The position numbers were made by a program, and so were the translations under genes. DNA of 64,000 nucleotides from Sediminibacterium soli (lineage in GTDB: Bacteria > Bacteroidota > Bacteroidia > Chitinophagales > Chitinophagaceae). Below are positions 8,191 through 17,265 of this stretch, piece after piece. The stretch covers positions 803,107 through 867,106 of the forward strand of contig NZ_JAACJR010000008.1 in assembly GCF_009939225.1 (NCBI RefSeq). Direction: 5' to 3'. Every line of letters starts with the position of its first letter. Position 1 is the first letter of the stretch. The notes under the pieces were generated by a model. The model was not told the origin of the DNA and did no database searches. It worked only from the letters and a program-made list of their open reading frames with translations.

Positions 8191-10104
8191 TCAGCGTCGC
8201 ACCCTGTCGGCCCTGGCCGCCATTTCCGATATCGGCATGGCAATCATCCTGCCCACCGGTTGCTTTCCCTTATAGCTGATCACTTTCAGCATCACCGCAT
8301 CTTTGGGCGGCACCAAGGCACCGGCATATTTCGGATAATAATTGTCGGGGAACGAATTATCAAAAGAATAGTACAGGTCCAGCCCCTTCACCTCCGTTTC
8401 CATTTCTATTTTTAATTGTCTGTCGGCCGTTCTGGAAGATTTGAAAATAGGATCGTATACGCTTGGTGCATATTTTATTTCGGCCATATTCAGCCGGCCA
8501 AAATGGTTCTCCACTTTCGTGAAAAAACGATCCCAGTTCTTTTTCTCCTTAGGGGACCATACCGTTTCCGCTATCGCAAAACCGCGGGGCCATGTCATGT
8601 ATTCCGCATGCCGCATATTGTACACCTGCTCTGTCCACAGGTTAGCCTGGCCACCTTTGATGAACCTGGCATCCACACTGTCGGGAGCGGGTTCAAACTC
8701 ATAGGTCTTGTTTAACCTGAGCGATGCATAGATCCTTGGCTCTATGATCTGGTCTCCCTGCATATAATCGAGGTAGGCATAGGTGGTAGGGCTCATCACC
8801 ACTTCGTGTCCCATCTTCGCGGCGTGGATACCGCCTTTCATTCCCTGCCAGCTCATCACCGCAGCACTCGGAGCAATACCGCCTTCAAGTATTTCATCCC
8901 AGCCAAGGAATTTTTTCCCTTTTGACAAAACGATTTTTTCGAGTCGTTTTTCAAAATAAGCCTGCACCTCGTCCATCGTCTTCAATCCTTCACGCTGCAT
9001 CAATGCCTTGATCTGGTCGCTTTTCTGCCAGAAATTTTTAGGGCACTCATCGCCGCCCACATGAATATATTCAAAAGGAAACAGCTCCGCAACCTGTGTC
9101 ATCACCTTATCAAGAAAATCGTATACCTTTTCGTTCGCAGGGCAAAGCGTATTATCCACCAGCGCTGTGGGCGGGTTGCCTTTTGACCAGTCCATGATCT
9201 CTTCGCCGGAACGAACCCGGTATTTGTCCGCCCCCTCCGTACAGGATAATTCCGGATAGGATACCACGGCCGCAAGACTATGACCGGGTACATCAATCTC
9301 GGGCATGATGTTCACAAAACGCTCTTTGGCGTACTGCACCAGTTCCCTGATATCATCCTGTGTATAAAAGCCGCCATAGTCTTTTGGTTCATCGGGCGCA
9401 GGCGGAGAAAACGTTCCGAAATAGCCTGTTTTGTTCACGCGCCATGCGCCCACTTCTGTCAGTTTTGGCAGACCTTTGATCTCGATACGCCATCCCTCGT
9501 CATCGGTAAGATGCAGATGCAGCAGGTTGTATTTATAGCGCACCATGTTGTCGATGAATTTCTTTACATCTGATTTGGTAAAGAAATGCCGCGATACATC
9601 AAACATCAGTCCTCTCCACCCAAAACGCGGGTAGTCGGTGATCTCGGTCACGGGCGCTGTCCAGGCGATGTTGCCAACCTGCGTGGTACTTTCTATTTCC
9701 TTGGGGAAAAGCTGCATCATTGTCTGCACGCCATAATACAAACCGGCGGGCTGGTTGGCTTTGATGGTGATACCCTTAGTGGTCACCGAGAGCCGGTAGC
9801 CTTCGTTCCCGAGTTTCTTATCAGCGGTTTTGTTCAGCAGGAAACTGATGACCGGGTTAGGCAATGCATTGTTGAGGGTGATGGTACTGCCCGTTGACCT
9901 TGCCATGCGCTGCCGAAGCACGCCCAATACCTCTTTCATTTCGGTATGCAGGGGCGCATGAACGATCACATTCCTGGGAAGTGTAAAGGTTCCGGTTCCT
10001 GTTTTCAGGGAAACGGGTTCGGGAATAATGGCAATCGTTGGTTTGTTCTGTGCGCCGGCAGCCAGGCAGAGACACAGACTGAATACGGTGAGCAATTGTT
10101 TCAT
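8191..10104 (-). CDS. Beta-N-acetylhexosaminidase, GH20
   Basis: I chose the ATG at 10104, because it begins a clean signal peptide (MKQLLTVFSLCLCLAAGAQ); a longer frame would overlap the upstream gene. A GH20b-like domain (about 25-150) precedes the GH20 barrel. The catalytic Asp-Glu pair is D352-E353 in HVGGDECPKNFW, and HLHLTDDEGWRIEI is the conserved strand before it. GH20 enzymes release terminal GlcNAc or GalNAc by substrate-assisted catalysis. The 637-residue length is normal. The gene follows the haloperoxidase by 37 bp on the same strand and gives the best clue that the locus handles amino sugars. Confidence 0.93.
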   Translation of the reverse strand: MKQLLTVFSLCLCLAAGAQNKPTIAIIPEPVSLKTGTGTFTLPRNVIVHAPLHTEMKEVLGVLRQRMARSTGSTITLNNALPNPVISFLLNKTADKKLGNEGYRLSVTTKGITIKANQPAGLYYGVQTMMQLFPKEIESTTQVGNIAWTAPVTEITDYPRFGWRGLMFDVSRHFFTKSDVKKFIDNMVRYKYNLLHLHLTDDEGWRIEIKGLPKLTEVGAWRVNKTGYFGTFSPPAPDEPKDYGGFYTQDDIRELVQYAKERFVNIMPEIDVPGHSLAAVVSYPELSCTEGADKYRVRSGEEIMDWSKGNPPTALVDNTLCPANEKVYDFLDKVMTQVAELFPFEYIHVGGDECPKNFWQKSDQIKALMQREGLKTMDEVQAYFEKRLEKIVLSKGKKFLGWDEILEGGIAPSAAVMSWQGMKGGIHAAKMGHEVVMSPTTYAYLDYMQGDQIIEPRIYASLRLNKTYEFEPAPDSVDARFIKGGQANLWTEQVYNMRHAEYMTWPRGFAIAETVWSPKEKKNWDRFFTKVENHFGRLNMAEIKYAPSVYDPIFKSSRTADRQLKIEMETEVKGLDLYYSFDNSFPDNYYPKYAGALVPPKDAVMLKVISYKGKQPVGRMIAMPISEMAARADRVRR

Positions 10105-10141
10105 AGGTGATGGTTGTATGTGCAATGATGTATAGTTACGG

Positions 10142-11449
10142 TTATTCAAGTATTTTTTTTACGATCAGGTCACCCACTTTTTTTCCCTGTATGGCGCCCT
10201 GGTCTACGCTGTTACGGTAATGGATGCCTCCGTATACCCTGCTGATCGATGCCTCTGCAGCCGCTTCGTGAAAAGAATTGAAATGTCGCTGCATACCGAT
10301 ATACCGCAGATCGCTGGTGTCCTGGAAGGCAAACCTGTTTCCGTACAGTTTTGTGAGTACGGTTGCCGCAGCGGCGGTGATGGCGCTGTGTCCGCTTGGA
10401 TATTCGGGGAAAGGCGGCGTTTGTAAAAAAGGCTGCCAGTTTTTGTCGCGCATCTCGTTGATCACGGTTACAGGTCTTACGATATTGCTCCGGTATTTTT
10501 CATCCCAGCATACGATAAACGCATCATACAGTGCCACGGCCGTTAATGCATAGCTCTGCGCAGTCTTCACGGGGTCGGCATTGGTCTGTCTTGCGGCAAT
10601 GGCCGTAATACCCATCCAGTGCCCGCCGGGTGTGATCTTTTTGTTGCCGAACATCATGTGCCCGGAATGTTCTATCACAAAGGGATTGTCGTCCCAGTAA
10701 CGGGCGATGGTTTTCTGTTCCTCTGTCAGCGAGTCGCCGATATGCTGTACCGCTATCGCCTGCTTCATAAAGAAACTGTTGGTATCTGTGCTGTAAACAG
10801 GGGGGCGCGGAAGCAGGAATTGTGCACAGGTATCCAGGGTCATCGACTTCATCGTATTCCAGCACCATTCCACGCCATCCAGGTAATCGGGGGGCGTAGG
10901 GCGCCACATACCGGGGTTGGTGCTGCCGAGGTGTTTGGGTTTGCCGCGCGACAAGGCATAGCCATCGGTTTTTGCCCTCACCAAAATCCGTTTCGCCACT
11001 TCCTCCCCGAAAGCCACCGAGCGCGCATAAACAGAATCGTCGAGCGACTCTTTAAAATCGCCATACACTTTGTTCTCGTAGGCATCCAGCGAATCCACCG
11101 AGAACACTTTTATATTCCTTGCAACATGAAAAAAAGCTTTTGTTGCCGCCAGCGTATAGTTGTATTCTTTTCCCTTTTCCGGTTCGGGCATTTTGTCGAA
11201 CCTGTTCAGCTTATCGGTGATCGAGGGCATTCCCTTCTTATCAAAACGGATCGCCTCGTACGAAGCAAGCGATGCGTAAACATAGATACGGCTTGCCACC
11301 GGCGGGGTAAATACGTCGTAAATAATGATCTGCGTTAGCAGGTCCTGGTTCTGGTGCAGTATCTCCGCATCGGCCATGCGTTCCTTTTTGGCATGACGGC
11401 AGCCTGCAAAGATCATTACAAATAATAGTAGCGTTCCTGTATATCTCAT
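10142..11449 (-). CDS. Vanadium-dependent haloperoxidase / PAP2-superfamily lipoprotein
   Basis: The 435-residue protein starts with a lipoprotein signal (FVMIFAGC, lipobox cysteine at residue 17). The VHPO/PAP2 active site is visible: EYPSGHSAI with H354, and SRVYGGIHYRNSVDQG with R404, H410 and D416. The conserved W-R-P-T-P-P segment near the centre is typical of the bacterial VHPO group. Characterised members oxidise halides with H2O2 on vanadate; PAP2 phosphatases share the fold, so phosphatase activity is not excluded. It lies 21 bp downstream of a cytochrome-c/FG-GAP gene. A surface or periplasmic site is inferred from the lipobox. Confidence 0.85.
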   Translation of the reverse strand: MRYTGTLLLFVMIFAGCRHAKKERMADAEILHQNQDLLTQIIIYDVFTPPVASRIYVYASLASYEAIRFDKKGMPSITDKLNRFDKMPEPEKGKEYNYTLAATKAFFHVARNIKVFSVDSLDAYENKVYGDFKESLDDSVYARSVAFGEEVAKRILVRAKTDGYALSRGKPKHLGSTNPGMWRPTPPDYLDGVEWCWNTMKSMTLDTCAQFLLPRPPVYSTDTNSFFMKQAIAVQHIGDSLTEEQKTIARYWDDNPFVIEHSGHMMFGNKKITPGGHWMGITAIAARQTNADPVKTAQSYALTAVALYDAFIVCWDEKYRSNIVRPVTVINEMRDKNWQPFLQTPPFPEYPSGHSAITAAAATVLTKLYGNRFAFQDTSDLRYIGMQRHFNSFHEAAAEASISRVYGGIHYRNSVDQGAIQGKKVGDLIVKKILE

Positions 11450-11470
11450 AGCACTGAATTGTTCTCTTCG

Positions 11471-13060
11471 TTACTTATGTATGTTCTTCAACACCATAAA
11501 CGGCGGGCCCTGCGTCCAGTCGAGCTTCGGTTTCACCGTGGTTGGCCGGATAGAGAAATTACCCAGCACAATATCGGGTTTACCGTCGCCGTCCAGGTCG
11601 CCCGCATCCATGGTCAGCCACCTGCCTGCATTGGTTGCCGGCAACGTATGCGGCGAAAACTGCAGCCCGCCCTCGTTCTGCAGGTATACGAAGCCCTCTT
11701 CCGGCGAACCGGCATAGTCAGCAAAAAAAGCGATCGTGGCAATATCCAGATCGCCATCGCTATCGTAATCCCTGGCCATCGCCTTATAACATCCATTGAT
11801 CGGGAAAAAATAAGCCTGCTTAAAGCGGTTGCCGCCTTCGTTCAGGTAAATGTATACACCGTGGTAAGGCTTCAGCACCAGCGAGTAATCTGCGTTATCG
11901 CCGCAGGTATAGATAATATCCTTTTTTCCGTCATTGTTGATATCGGCAAATTCAAAATACGTGGAGCCATATAAGGCCGGAAAACGAAGTACTGCCTGCT
12001 GGTCAAACTGGCCGTTGCCTTTGTTGGTGAACAGGTGAATGCCCTCGTTGCCCTGAGAGAACAATGCCCATACATCCTGCAGACCGTCATGATTTACATC
12101 CTCCACATAGGTTTTCAGCACACCCGGCTCCGCCAGTAAGGTATGGTGTTCGTATTTACCGTTGCCTTTGTTCTCCATCCAGGCAAGTCCCCCTGTTAAA
12201 TGGCCGAACTCGCATACCAGGTAATCCGTTCTGCCATCGTTATTCAGATCACAGGAAACCATTTGCACCGGACGTGCCAGGCTGTCGAACAGCGGCTTCG
12301 TATCCAGCGACAGTCTGCCGCCTGCATTCTTCCTGATCAGCTGTCCCTTTCCGTATTTACCGTTATTGGGATTGATGATGTTCACATTGCATGCAAGCAG
12401 ATCATTGCCGTGAAAATCAACATCGGTAATGGTTGCATCGGAACGGAATGTGTCGAGCAACTGCAACTGGTGATCATAGCGGAACATTTTCTGCGCCACC
12501 AGATCAAACAAAAACAGCTGTCTCGAAGTGGCCGTCGTATCCAGTTTGGTTAAACAGATGCCGGCCGCAGGATAGTTAAGCGCAGGTGTTTGCACCGCAA
12601 ACAATCCAAGATCGGGCCGTATGGGCTGCCTTTTCGCCTTTGGCAGCGAATCGGGCGACACAGAAGTGTAATAATCTATGATATGCTGCCAGTCGTCGTT
12701 GCTGATCACGGGTTTATCCGGATAAAAATTTGCCGGCAGGTCTTTGTCCGTTTTATAGGAAGGGTAACGCGCAAATCCATAACTGAAGATACCCAGCCTG
12801 GGACCCATGGCCGGCAACGCACCGGTTTCCCATGTTTTGGAATCGAGCTCGGAGGGATCGGGTAAAAGATGGCAGGACTGGCAATACGTTATTGCAAGCT
12901 GTTTGCCTTTTTCGATACGCTCGTCCGGAACATCTTTGTGCGATTGATTTTTTCTGATGGCCGGCTTGCAGGAAAAAAGGGATAGCCCCCCGATCACCAT
13001 GATCAGTATGGCGGTGCTGTTGAATGCTGGTCTGTTTTTCATCTGTCGTTGCTTACTCAT
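11471..13060 (-). CDS. Lipoprotein with one c-type heme motif fused to FG-GAP repeats
   Basis: The 529-residue product has a lipobox (LSLFSC, C31), then a single heme-c attachment motif C60-Q-S-C-H64 in a short cytochrome-like segment (KGKQLAITYC through SKTWETGALPAMGPRLG). Residues from about 165 form a beta-propeller of FG-GAP/VCBS repeats with calcium-type loops: DLNNDGRTD, DVNHDGLQD, DINNDGKKD, DYDSDGDLD and DLDGDGKPD. The ATG at 13060 overlaps the previous stop (ATGA), which fixes the start; an ATG at 13042 is the alternative. Function unknown; an electron-transfer or binding role at the cell surface is inferred from the heme motif and neighbours. Confidence 0.85.
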   Translation of the reverse strand: MSKQRQMKNRPAFNSTAILIMVIGGLSLFSCKPAIRKNQSHKDVPDERIEKGKQLAITYCQSCHLLPDPSELDSKTWETGALPAMGPRLGIFSYGFARYPSYKTDKDLPANFYPDKPVISNDDWQHIIDYYTSVSPDSLPKAKRQPIRPDLGLFAVQTPALNYPAAGICLTKLDTTATSRQLFLFDLVAQKMFRYDHQLQLLDTFRSDATITDVDFHGNDLLACNVNIINPNNGKYGKGQLIRKNAGGRLSLDTKPLFDSLARPVQMVSCDLNNDGRTDYLVCEFGHLTGGLAWMENKGNGKYEHHTLLAEPGVLKTYVEDVNHDGLQDVWALFSQGNEGIHLFTNKGNGQFDQQAVLRFPALYGSTYFEFADINNDGKKDIIYTCGDNADYSLVLKPYHGVYIYLNEGGNRFKQAYFFPINGCYKAMARDYDSDGDLDIATIAFFADYAGSPEEGFVYLQNEGGLQFSPHTLPATNAGRWLTMDAGDLDGDGKPDIVLGNFSIRPTTVKPKLDWTQGPPFMVLKNIHK

Positions 13061-13548
13061 TTTCTGCTGTTTGCCTGTTTGATCTGTCCTGATATCGATA
13101 ATACATGCTTCACGCCATTGGAAGTATTGGTGGTAACGATGATCGTTTTATGCACGGTTCCCGGCTGGTTATGTGTATTGAAATTCACTTTCATCACGCT
13201 CTCTTTCCCGGGCATGACCGCAGCCTCGGGGTATTTGGCTATCGTACAGCCGCAGGACGGTTTCACACCCGATATGAACAAAGGATGCGACCCGGTGTTT
13301 CGGAAACGGAAATCAAACACCACGCTGTCGCCCTCGTTTACCAGACCAAAATTCCGGTCGGGCTCCAGCCATTCCACCGTGGTAAAATGCACTGTATCTA
13401 TCTGCGCCAGTCTGGCCGGTTTGATGCCAAGGTTGTTCGCATAGGGCTGGGCCGGACTTTCTTCGTTTGTACAGGCGTTCATCAGCAGGCAAACGATGGC
13501 TATTCCGAAAAAACAAACTGTCCGTATGGTTGTATGTATCGTTTGCAT
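13057..13548 (-). CDS. DUF1573 lipoprotein
   Basis: This 163-residue protein has a lipoprotein signal ending MNAC with acidic residues just after it (TNEES), which in Bacteroidota favours surface export. The rest is one DUF1573 Ig-like domain (ASPM-SPD-2-Hydin type), with FDFRFRNTGSHPLFI, the conserved PSCGCTIAKYP and KVNFNTHNQPG. No enzymatic residues are seen; it is probably a structural or adaptor module. It overlaps the cytochrome/FG-GAP gene by 4 bp and lies 1 bp after the giant FG-GAP gene, so all three are clearly one transcript. Confidence 0.88.
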   Translation of the reverse strand: MQTIHTTIRTVCFFGIAIVCLLMNACTNEESPAQPYANNLGIKPARLAQIDTVHFTTVEWLEPDRNFGLVNEGDSVVFDFRFRNTGSHPLFISGVKPSCGCTIAKYPEAAVMPGKESVMKVNFNTHNQPGTVHKTIIVTTNTSNGVKHVLSISGQIKQANSRK

Positions 13549-13549
13549 G

Positions 13550-16500
13550 TTACCTGATCTTTCTTTGCTTACCTTCTTTATCGGTGATGGTGACCGCCGA
13601 TATGTTATCGCCGGTTACCAGGAACCGCGCCGACTGCGACAGGAAAGAACTGCCCCAGTAAAACTCGCATGCCTGCGCTGTGCCATCCCTGTATTGTATG
13701 GTAGCACGTACATCATTGGCGCCCACGGGAACAGAACCAACCGTTTTTTTCAGCGCCAGTATTTTCATCGGTCCCCTGTTCTGCGCAGCGGCCAGCAGGT
13801 ATTTTCCGTTCGCGCCCCGCAGTTTTACCAGCGATTTGCCATTGCCCGGAATGTATACGCCGCTCTCGAGTATCGACAGGGGTGTAAAGTTTCCTTTACC
13901 GTCTCCCTTTAACAGAAGCCCGTTCAATGCATCGTAGCGGCCAACCGAGACTTCCGTTCCGTAATCGTTGCCATTGATCAGCACATCGGGTTTTCCATCG
14001 CCTGTAAAATCGTCCACCACCATACCGTTCAGCACAGAGAACTGGGCCTGTACGGGCAAAGGCTGCAGGGTAAATTTCCCATTGCCATCGTTGCGGAGAT
14101 AGGATGATACCAGGTTATTCGCCTTCAGCACCAGCGCGTCTTTCATCTGCTCTTTCGAAAACAGCTGGTCTATGGTGGCGGTTGCATAGGATGTAAAGTT
14201 CTGGTATCTGGATCGCATACCGATCACCTGTTTCACAATATCCTCCCTTGTCTGCGCAGGAAACAGTTTACGCGTCGAATCCTGGAAACTGACCGTATGA
14301 TAGAGGGCAGGGAACGCATCGTAGCTGCCGTTGTTATCAAAATCTTTTGCGTAAATAGCCACCGGATACTGATCTGAAGCACGGTAGAGCGAGTTCTTTC
14401 CCAGGTTGCCAACAATGTAATCGATGTCTCCATCGTTGTCAAAGTCGCCCGGCGCAATGGTATTCCACCAGCCCACCTGGCTGGCGATACCGGTTTGTTC
14501 CGTACTGTTTTTGAACACGCCTTTTTCATTCCGGAAAAAACGCAGCGGCATCCATTCGCCCGCAAGGATCATATCCACCCAGCCGTCATTGTCAAAATCG
14601 GTAAATACCATATCGCAGACAAGACCGATGTTTGAAAGCTCATTGGCCACCTGCGCCGTAACATCGGTGAACTGAACCTTGCCGTTGCGGGAATCGTTAC
14701 GGTAAATAAAACTGGACACGGGTTTGGGATAGTTCCAGGGTTCCACCCTTCCCGCAATAAAGAGATCGAGATCGCCATCTTTATCGTAGTCGGCCGCGCG
14801 AACGCAAAACTTGCTTGTGGTATTGAAAGGCAATGCCAGCGAATCGCGGCGATAATTTCCTTTGCCGTCGTTCAGGTACAGGCGATCGAGGTAGGCATTG
14901 CTTTGGGGCGCGTGTTCATAACCGCCGCCGGCAATGTACAGGTCGAGGTCATTATCACCGTCTGCATCAAACAGCAGCAATCCCGCGTCCTCGCCCGGTT
15001 TGGCAGCCAGCTGTGCCGGAGGGATCAGCGGTCTTTGCCGGAATTTACCATCGGGCTGCTGCAGGAAGATCTGTGCGCTGTAACCGAATGCGCCTCCTAC
15101 GATAATGTCATCCTGTCCGTTGCCATCGATATCGCCCGCCGCCATCGCCGGGCCATATTCCGACAGTTTATGCGGGAGCAATTTCTGGATATTGAAATCG
15201 ATGAAATCTTGCTCTTCGTGCAGGTAACGGATGCCCACCGAATCAGACACTTCCCGAAACAGGGAAGCGGTATTGAACAATGGCTGCTCAAACGAGGCGC
15301 CCTGCCTGGCATCCGCCAGTTTTACCGTCAGTACCTGGTCTGCTTTTACCTTGCGCAGCGTTTGTCTGGTATGATCGGGCCATACGATCACCACAGAATC
15401 GATATCGGTGACGGCCCCCAGGCCAAAATGCGCACCGGCCTGGTTGGTTGAGAGGTACCCGCGGTAAGGCGTATTCTCCCATACCTGTTTCTTATTGCGG
15501 TCATAGCATATCTCCGCCCAGGCGCCGATACCGTTTTTATTGTACCGGCCGCCTTCAAATTTCAGGTCAAGGTAATGATCGCTCTTTACTTTATCACGGA
15601 GCGTGTTGCGGTATACAAATGCTTTGTCGTTGATATTGTTGACCACAAAATCGAGATCGCCGTCGTTGTCAAGGTCGGCATAGGCGGCGCCGTTGGAGAA
15701 ACTGGGTTCATCGATGCCCCAGGCTTTTGTGGTATTGCGGAACTGAAGGTTGCCCTGGTTGCTGAAAGCATAGTTGGCTATTTTCACCTCGGGAACCTGG
15801 TCGAGTATCTCTTTCTTGCTGGCCACCGCAAAAGCCTTGTTGCGGAATGAAATAAAATCATGATCTGTCACATCTTTGGGAAACCCGTTGGTTACAATGA
15901 TATCGCGGAAACCGTTGTTATCGAAATCAACCACCAGCGGCGTCCAGCTCCAGTCTGTTTCGGCAATACCTGTTAAAAAACCGATATCGCTGAACACCGG
16001 TGCGCCGATGGAATCGTTCTGTCCTACCCTTGGCCCCTGGTTCAGCTGTACAACATTGCGCACATACTGGTACTGGTAACCGTAGTAGTCCATGTTCATG
16101 TACAACTGGTAGCTGTTGGGCATGAGCATCATCTTCTTCCGGTAATTGTCTTCCGGATCCATATCCAGTTCGATCACATCTTCCAGTCCGTCGTTGTTGA
16201 TATCCACCACATCCTGTCCCATCGAATTGGCGGAAGTGTGTTTGAAATAGGTTCTTACCTGGTCGGTGAATGTACCGTTGCCGTTATTGATATAAAGAAT
16301 GTTGTTGGGAAGAAAATCGTTGGTCACATAAATATCCTTCCACCCGTCTTTATTGATATCGCAGATATTGACTCCATGACCGTAGCCTTCAATGGTGATA
16401 CCCGCTTCTTTCGAAACATCGGTGAATACAGGATGCTTCAGGGCCTCGTTCCAGTCGTTGCGGAACAGTTTATCTGTATTGGGATTCTCGCTGTTTACCA

Positions 16501-17119
16501 GTATCGGCCTGAACTTATTGGGGTAATCCGTTTTCTTGATCTCGTTCACCAGCAGGTACATATCCAGATCGCCGTCGTTGTCATAATCAAAGAAAGCAGC
16601 CATGGTGGAATGCACGGTTGCCTTCAAGCCGTATTCGGCCGCTTTTTCCGAAAAACTGGGAACGCCTGTTTTGCCGGGGCCGTTGTTGATGAACAAAAGG
16701 TTTTCTCTTTTGGCGGGATCTTTAAGCAGGGTGGCACAGACATAAATATCCATCCATCCGTCGTTGTTGATATCAACAACACTTACGCCCCGGTACCAGT
16801 AACCTTTTCCGGCCACGCCGGCTTCTGCGGTGATATCGTCGAATTTGAAATCGCCTTTGTTGAGGTATAGTTTATTGGGAACTCCGTTGCCTGTAAAATA
16901 AATATCCTGCAGGCCATCGTTGTTAAAATCGCCGATACCCACACCGCCGCCGTTGTAGATATTTTCCATCTCGAGTACATTCAGCGAATCATTATCCACG
17001 ATGTTATTGGCGAAATGGATACCCGATCTGTCAGGATCTATTTTCTGGAAAAGTGTTGGCTTTCTGCATCCAAACAACAACAGTATAACCGCCAGCAGCG
17101 GCAATAGTATTCTTTTCAT
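13550..17119 (-). CDS. Giant FG-GAP/VCBS lipoprotein with ASPIC-UnbV domain (CRTAC1-like)
   Basis: The 1189-residue lipoprotein (LLLFGC lipobox, C18) contains two long blocks of FG-GAP/VCBS repeats, with many calcium-type loops such as DFNNDGLQD, DINNDGWMD, DYDNDGDLD and DIDGNGQDD. The blocks are separated by an ASPIC/UnbV domain at about residues 520-600 (GIGAWAEICYD through SVVIVWPDHTRQTL). The architecture is that of bacterial CRTAC1-like proteins, whose role is unknown but is generally taken to be binding or adhesion through beta-propellers. It is the first gene after the SusD terminator and leads a six-gene run ending with a Gfo/Idh oxidoreductase. Confidence 0.9.
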   Translation of the reverse strand: MKRILLPLLAVILLLFGCRKPTLFQKIDPDRSGIHFANNIVDNDSLNVLEMENIYNGGGVGIGDFNNDGLQDIYFTGNGVPNKLYLNKGDFKFDDITAEAGVAGKGYWYRGVSVVDINNDGWMDIYVCATLLKDPAKRENLLFINNGPGKTGVPSFSEKAAEYGLKATVHSTMAAFFDYDNDGDLDMYLLVNEIKKTDYPNKFRPILVNSENPNTDKLFRNDWNEALKHPVFTDVSKEAGITIEGYGHGVNICDINKDGWKDIYVTNDFLPNNILYINNGNGTFTDQVRTYFKHTSANSMGQDVVDINNDGLEDVIELDMDPEDNYRKKMMLMPNSYQLYMNMDYYGYQYQYVRNVVQLNQGPRVGQNDSIGAPVFSDIGFLTGIAETDWSWTPLVVDFDNNGFRDIIVTNGFPKDVTDHDFISFRNKAFAVASKKEILDQVPEVKIANYAFSNQGNLQFRNTTKAWGIDEPSFSNGAAYADLDNDGDLDFVVNNINDKAFVYRNTLRDKVKSDHYLDLKFEGGRYNKNGIGAWAEICYDRNKKQVWENTPYRGYLSTNQAGAHFGLGAVTDIDSVVIVWPDHTRQTLRKVKADQVLTVKLADARQGASFEQPLFNTASLFREVSDSVGIRYLHEEQDFIDFNIQKLLPHKLSEYGPAMAAGDIDGNGQDDIIVGGAFGYSAQIFLQQPDGKFRQRPLIPPAQLAAKPGEDAGLLLFDADGDNDLDLYIAGGGYEHAPQSNAYLDRLYLNDGKGNYRRDSLALPFNTTSKFCVRAADYDKDGDLDLFIAGRVEPWNYPKPVSSFIYRNDSRNGKVQFTDVTAQVANELSNIGLVCDMVFTDFDNDGWVDMILAGEWMPLRFFRNEKGVFKNSTEQTGIASQVGWWNTIAPGDFDNDGDIDYIVGNLGKNSLYRASDQYPVAIYAKDFDNNGSYDAFPALYHTVSFQDSTRKLFPAQTREDIVKQVIGMRSRYQNFTSYATATIDQLFSKEQMKDALVLKANNLVSSYLRNDGNGKFTLQPLPVQAQFSVLNGMVVDDFTGDGKPDVLINGNDYGTEVSVGRYDALNGLLLKGDGKGNFTPLSILESGVYIPGNGKSLVKLRGANGKYLLAAAQNRGPMKILALKKTVGSVPVGANDVRATIQYRDGTAQACEFYWGSSFLSQSARFLVTGDNISAVTITDKEGKQRKIR

Positions 17120-17197
17120 ACAGAAGCAGCAGGTTTATCGAAATAAATATGCCTGAAAATACGGTTTCCCACGCATAAATATTCAGGAACGCGGGAT

Positions 17198-17232
17198 AAA
17201 AAAAGGGCTGTCCGATATTTCAGGACAGCCCC
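17198..17232 (-). terminator. Intrinsic terminator after the SusCD pair
   Basis: On the - strand, GGGCTGTCC (17223-17231 complement) and GGACAGCCC (17205-17213 complement) form a perfect 9-bp stem with a 9-nt loop, followed by seven T (17198-17204). It lies 34 bp after the SusD stop and 79 bp before the giant FG-GAP gene start, so it should reduce transcription into the downstream genes. Confidence 0.9.
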
Positions 17233-17265
17233 GGCTTAAATTATGACAAGCATTGCTATCGGCTA

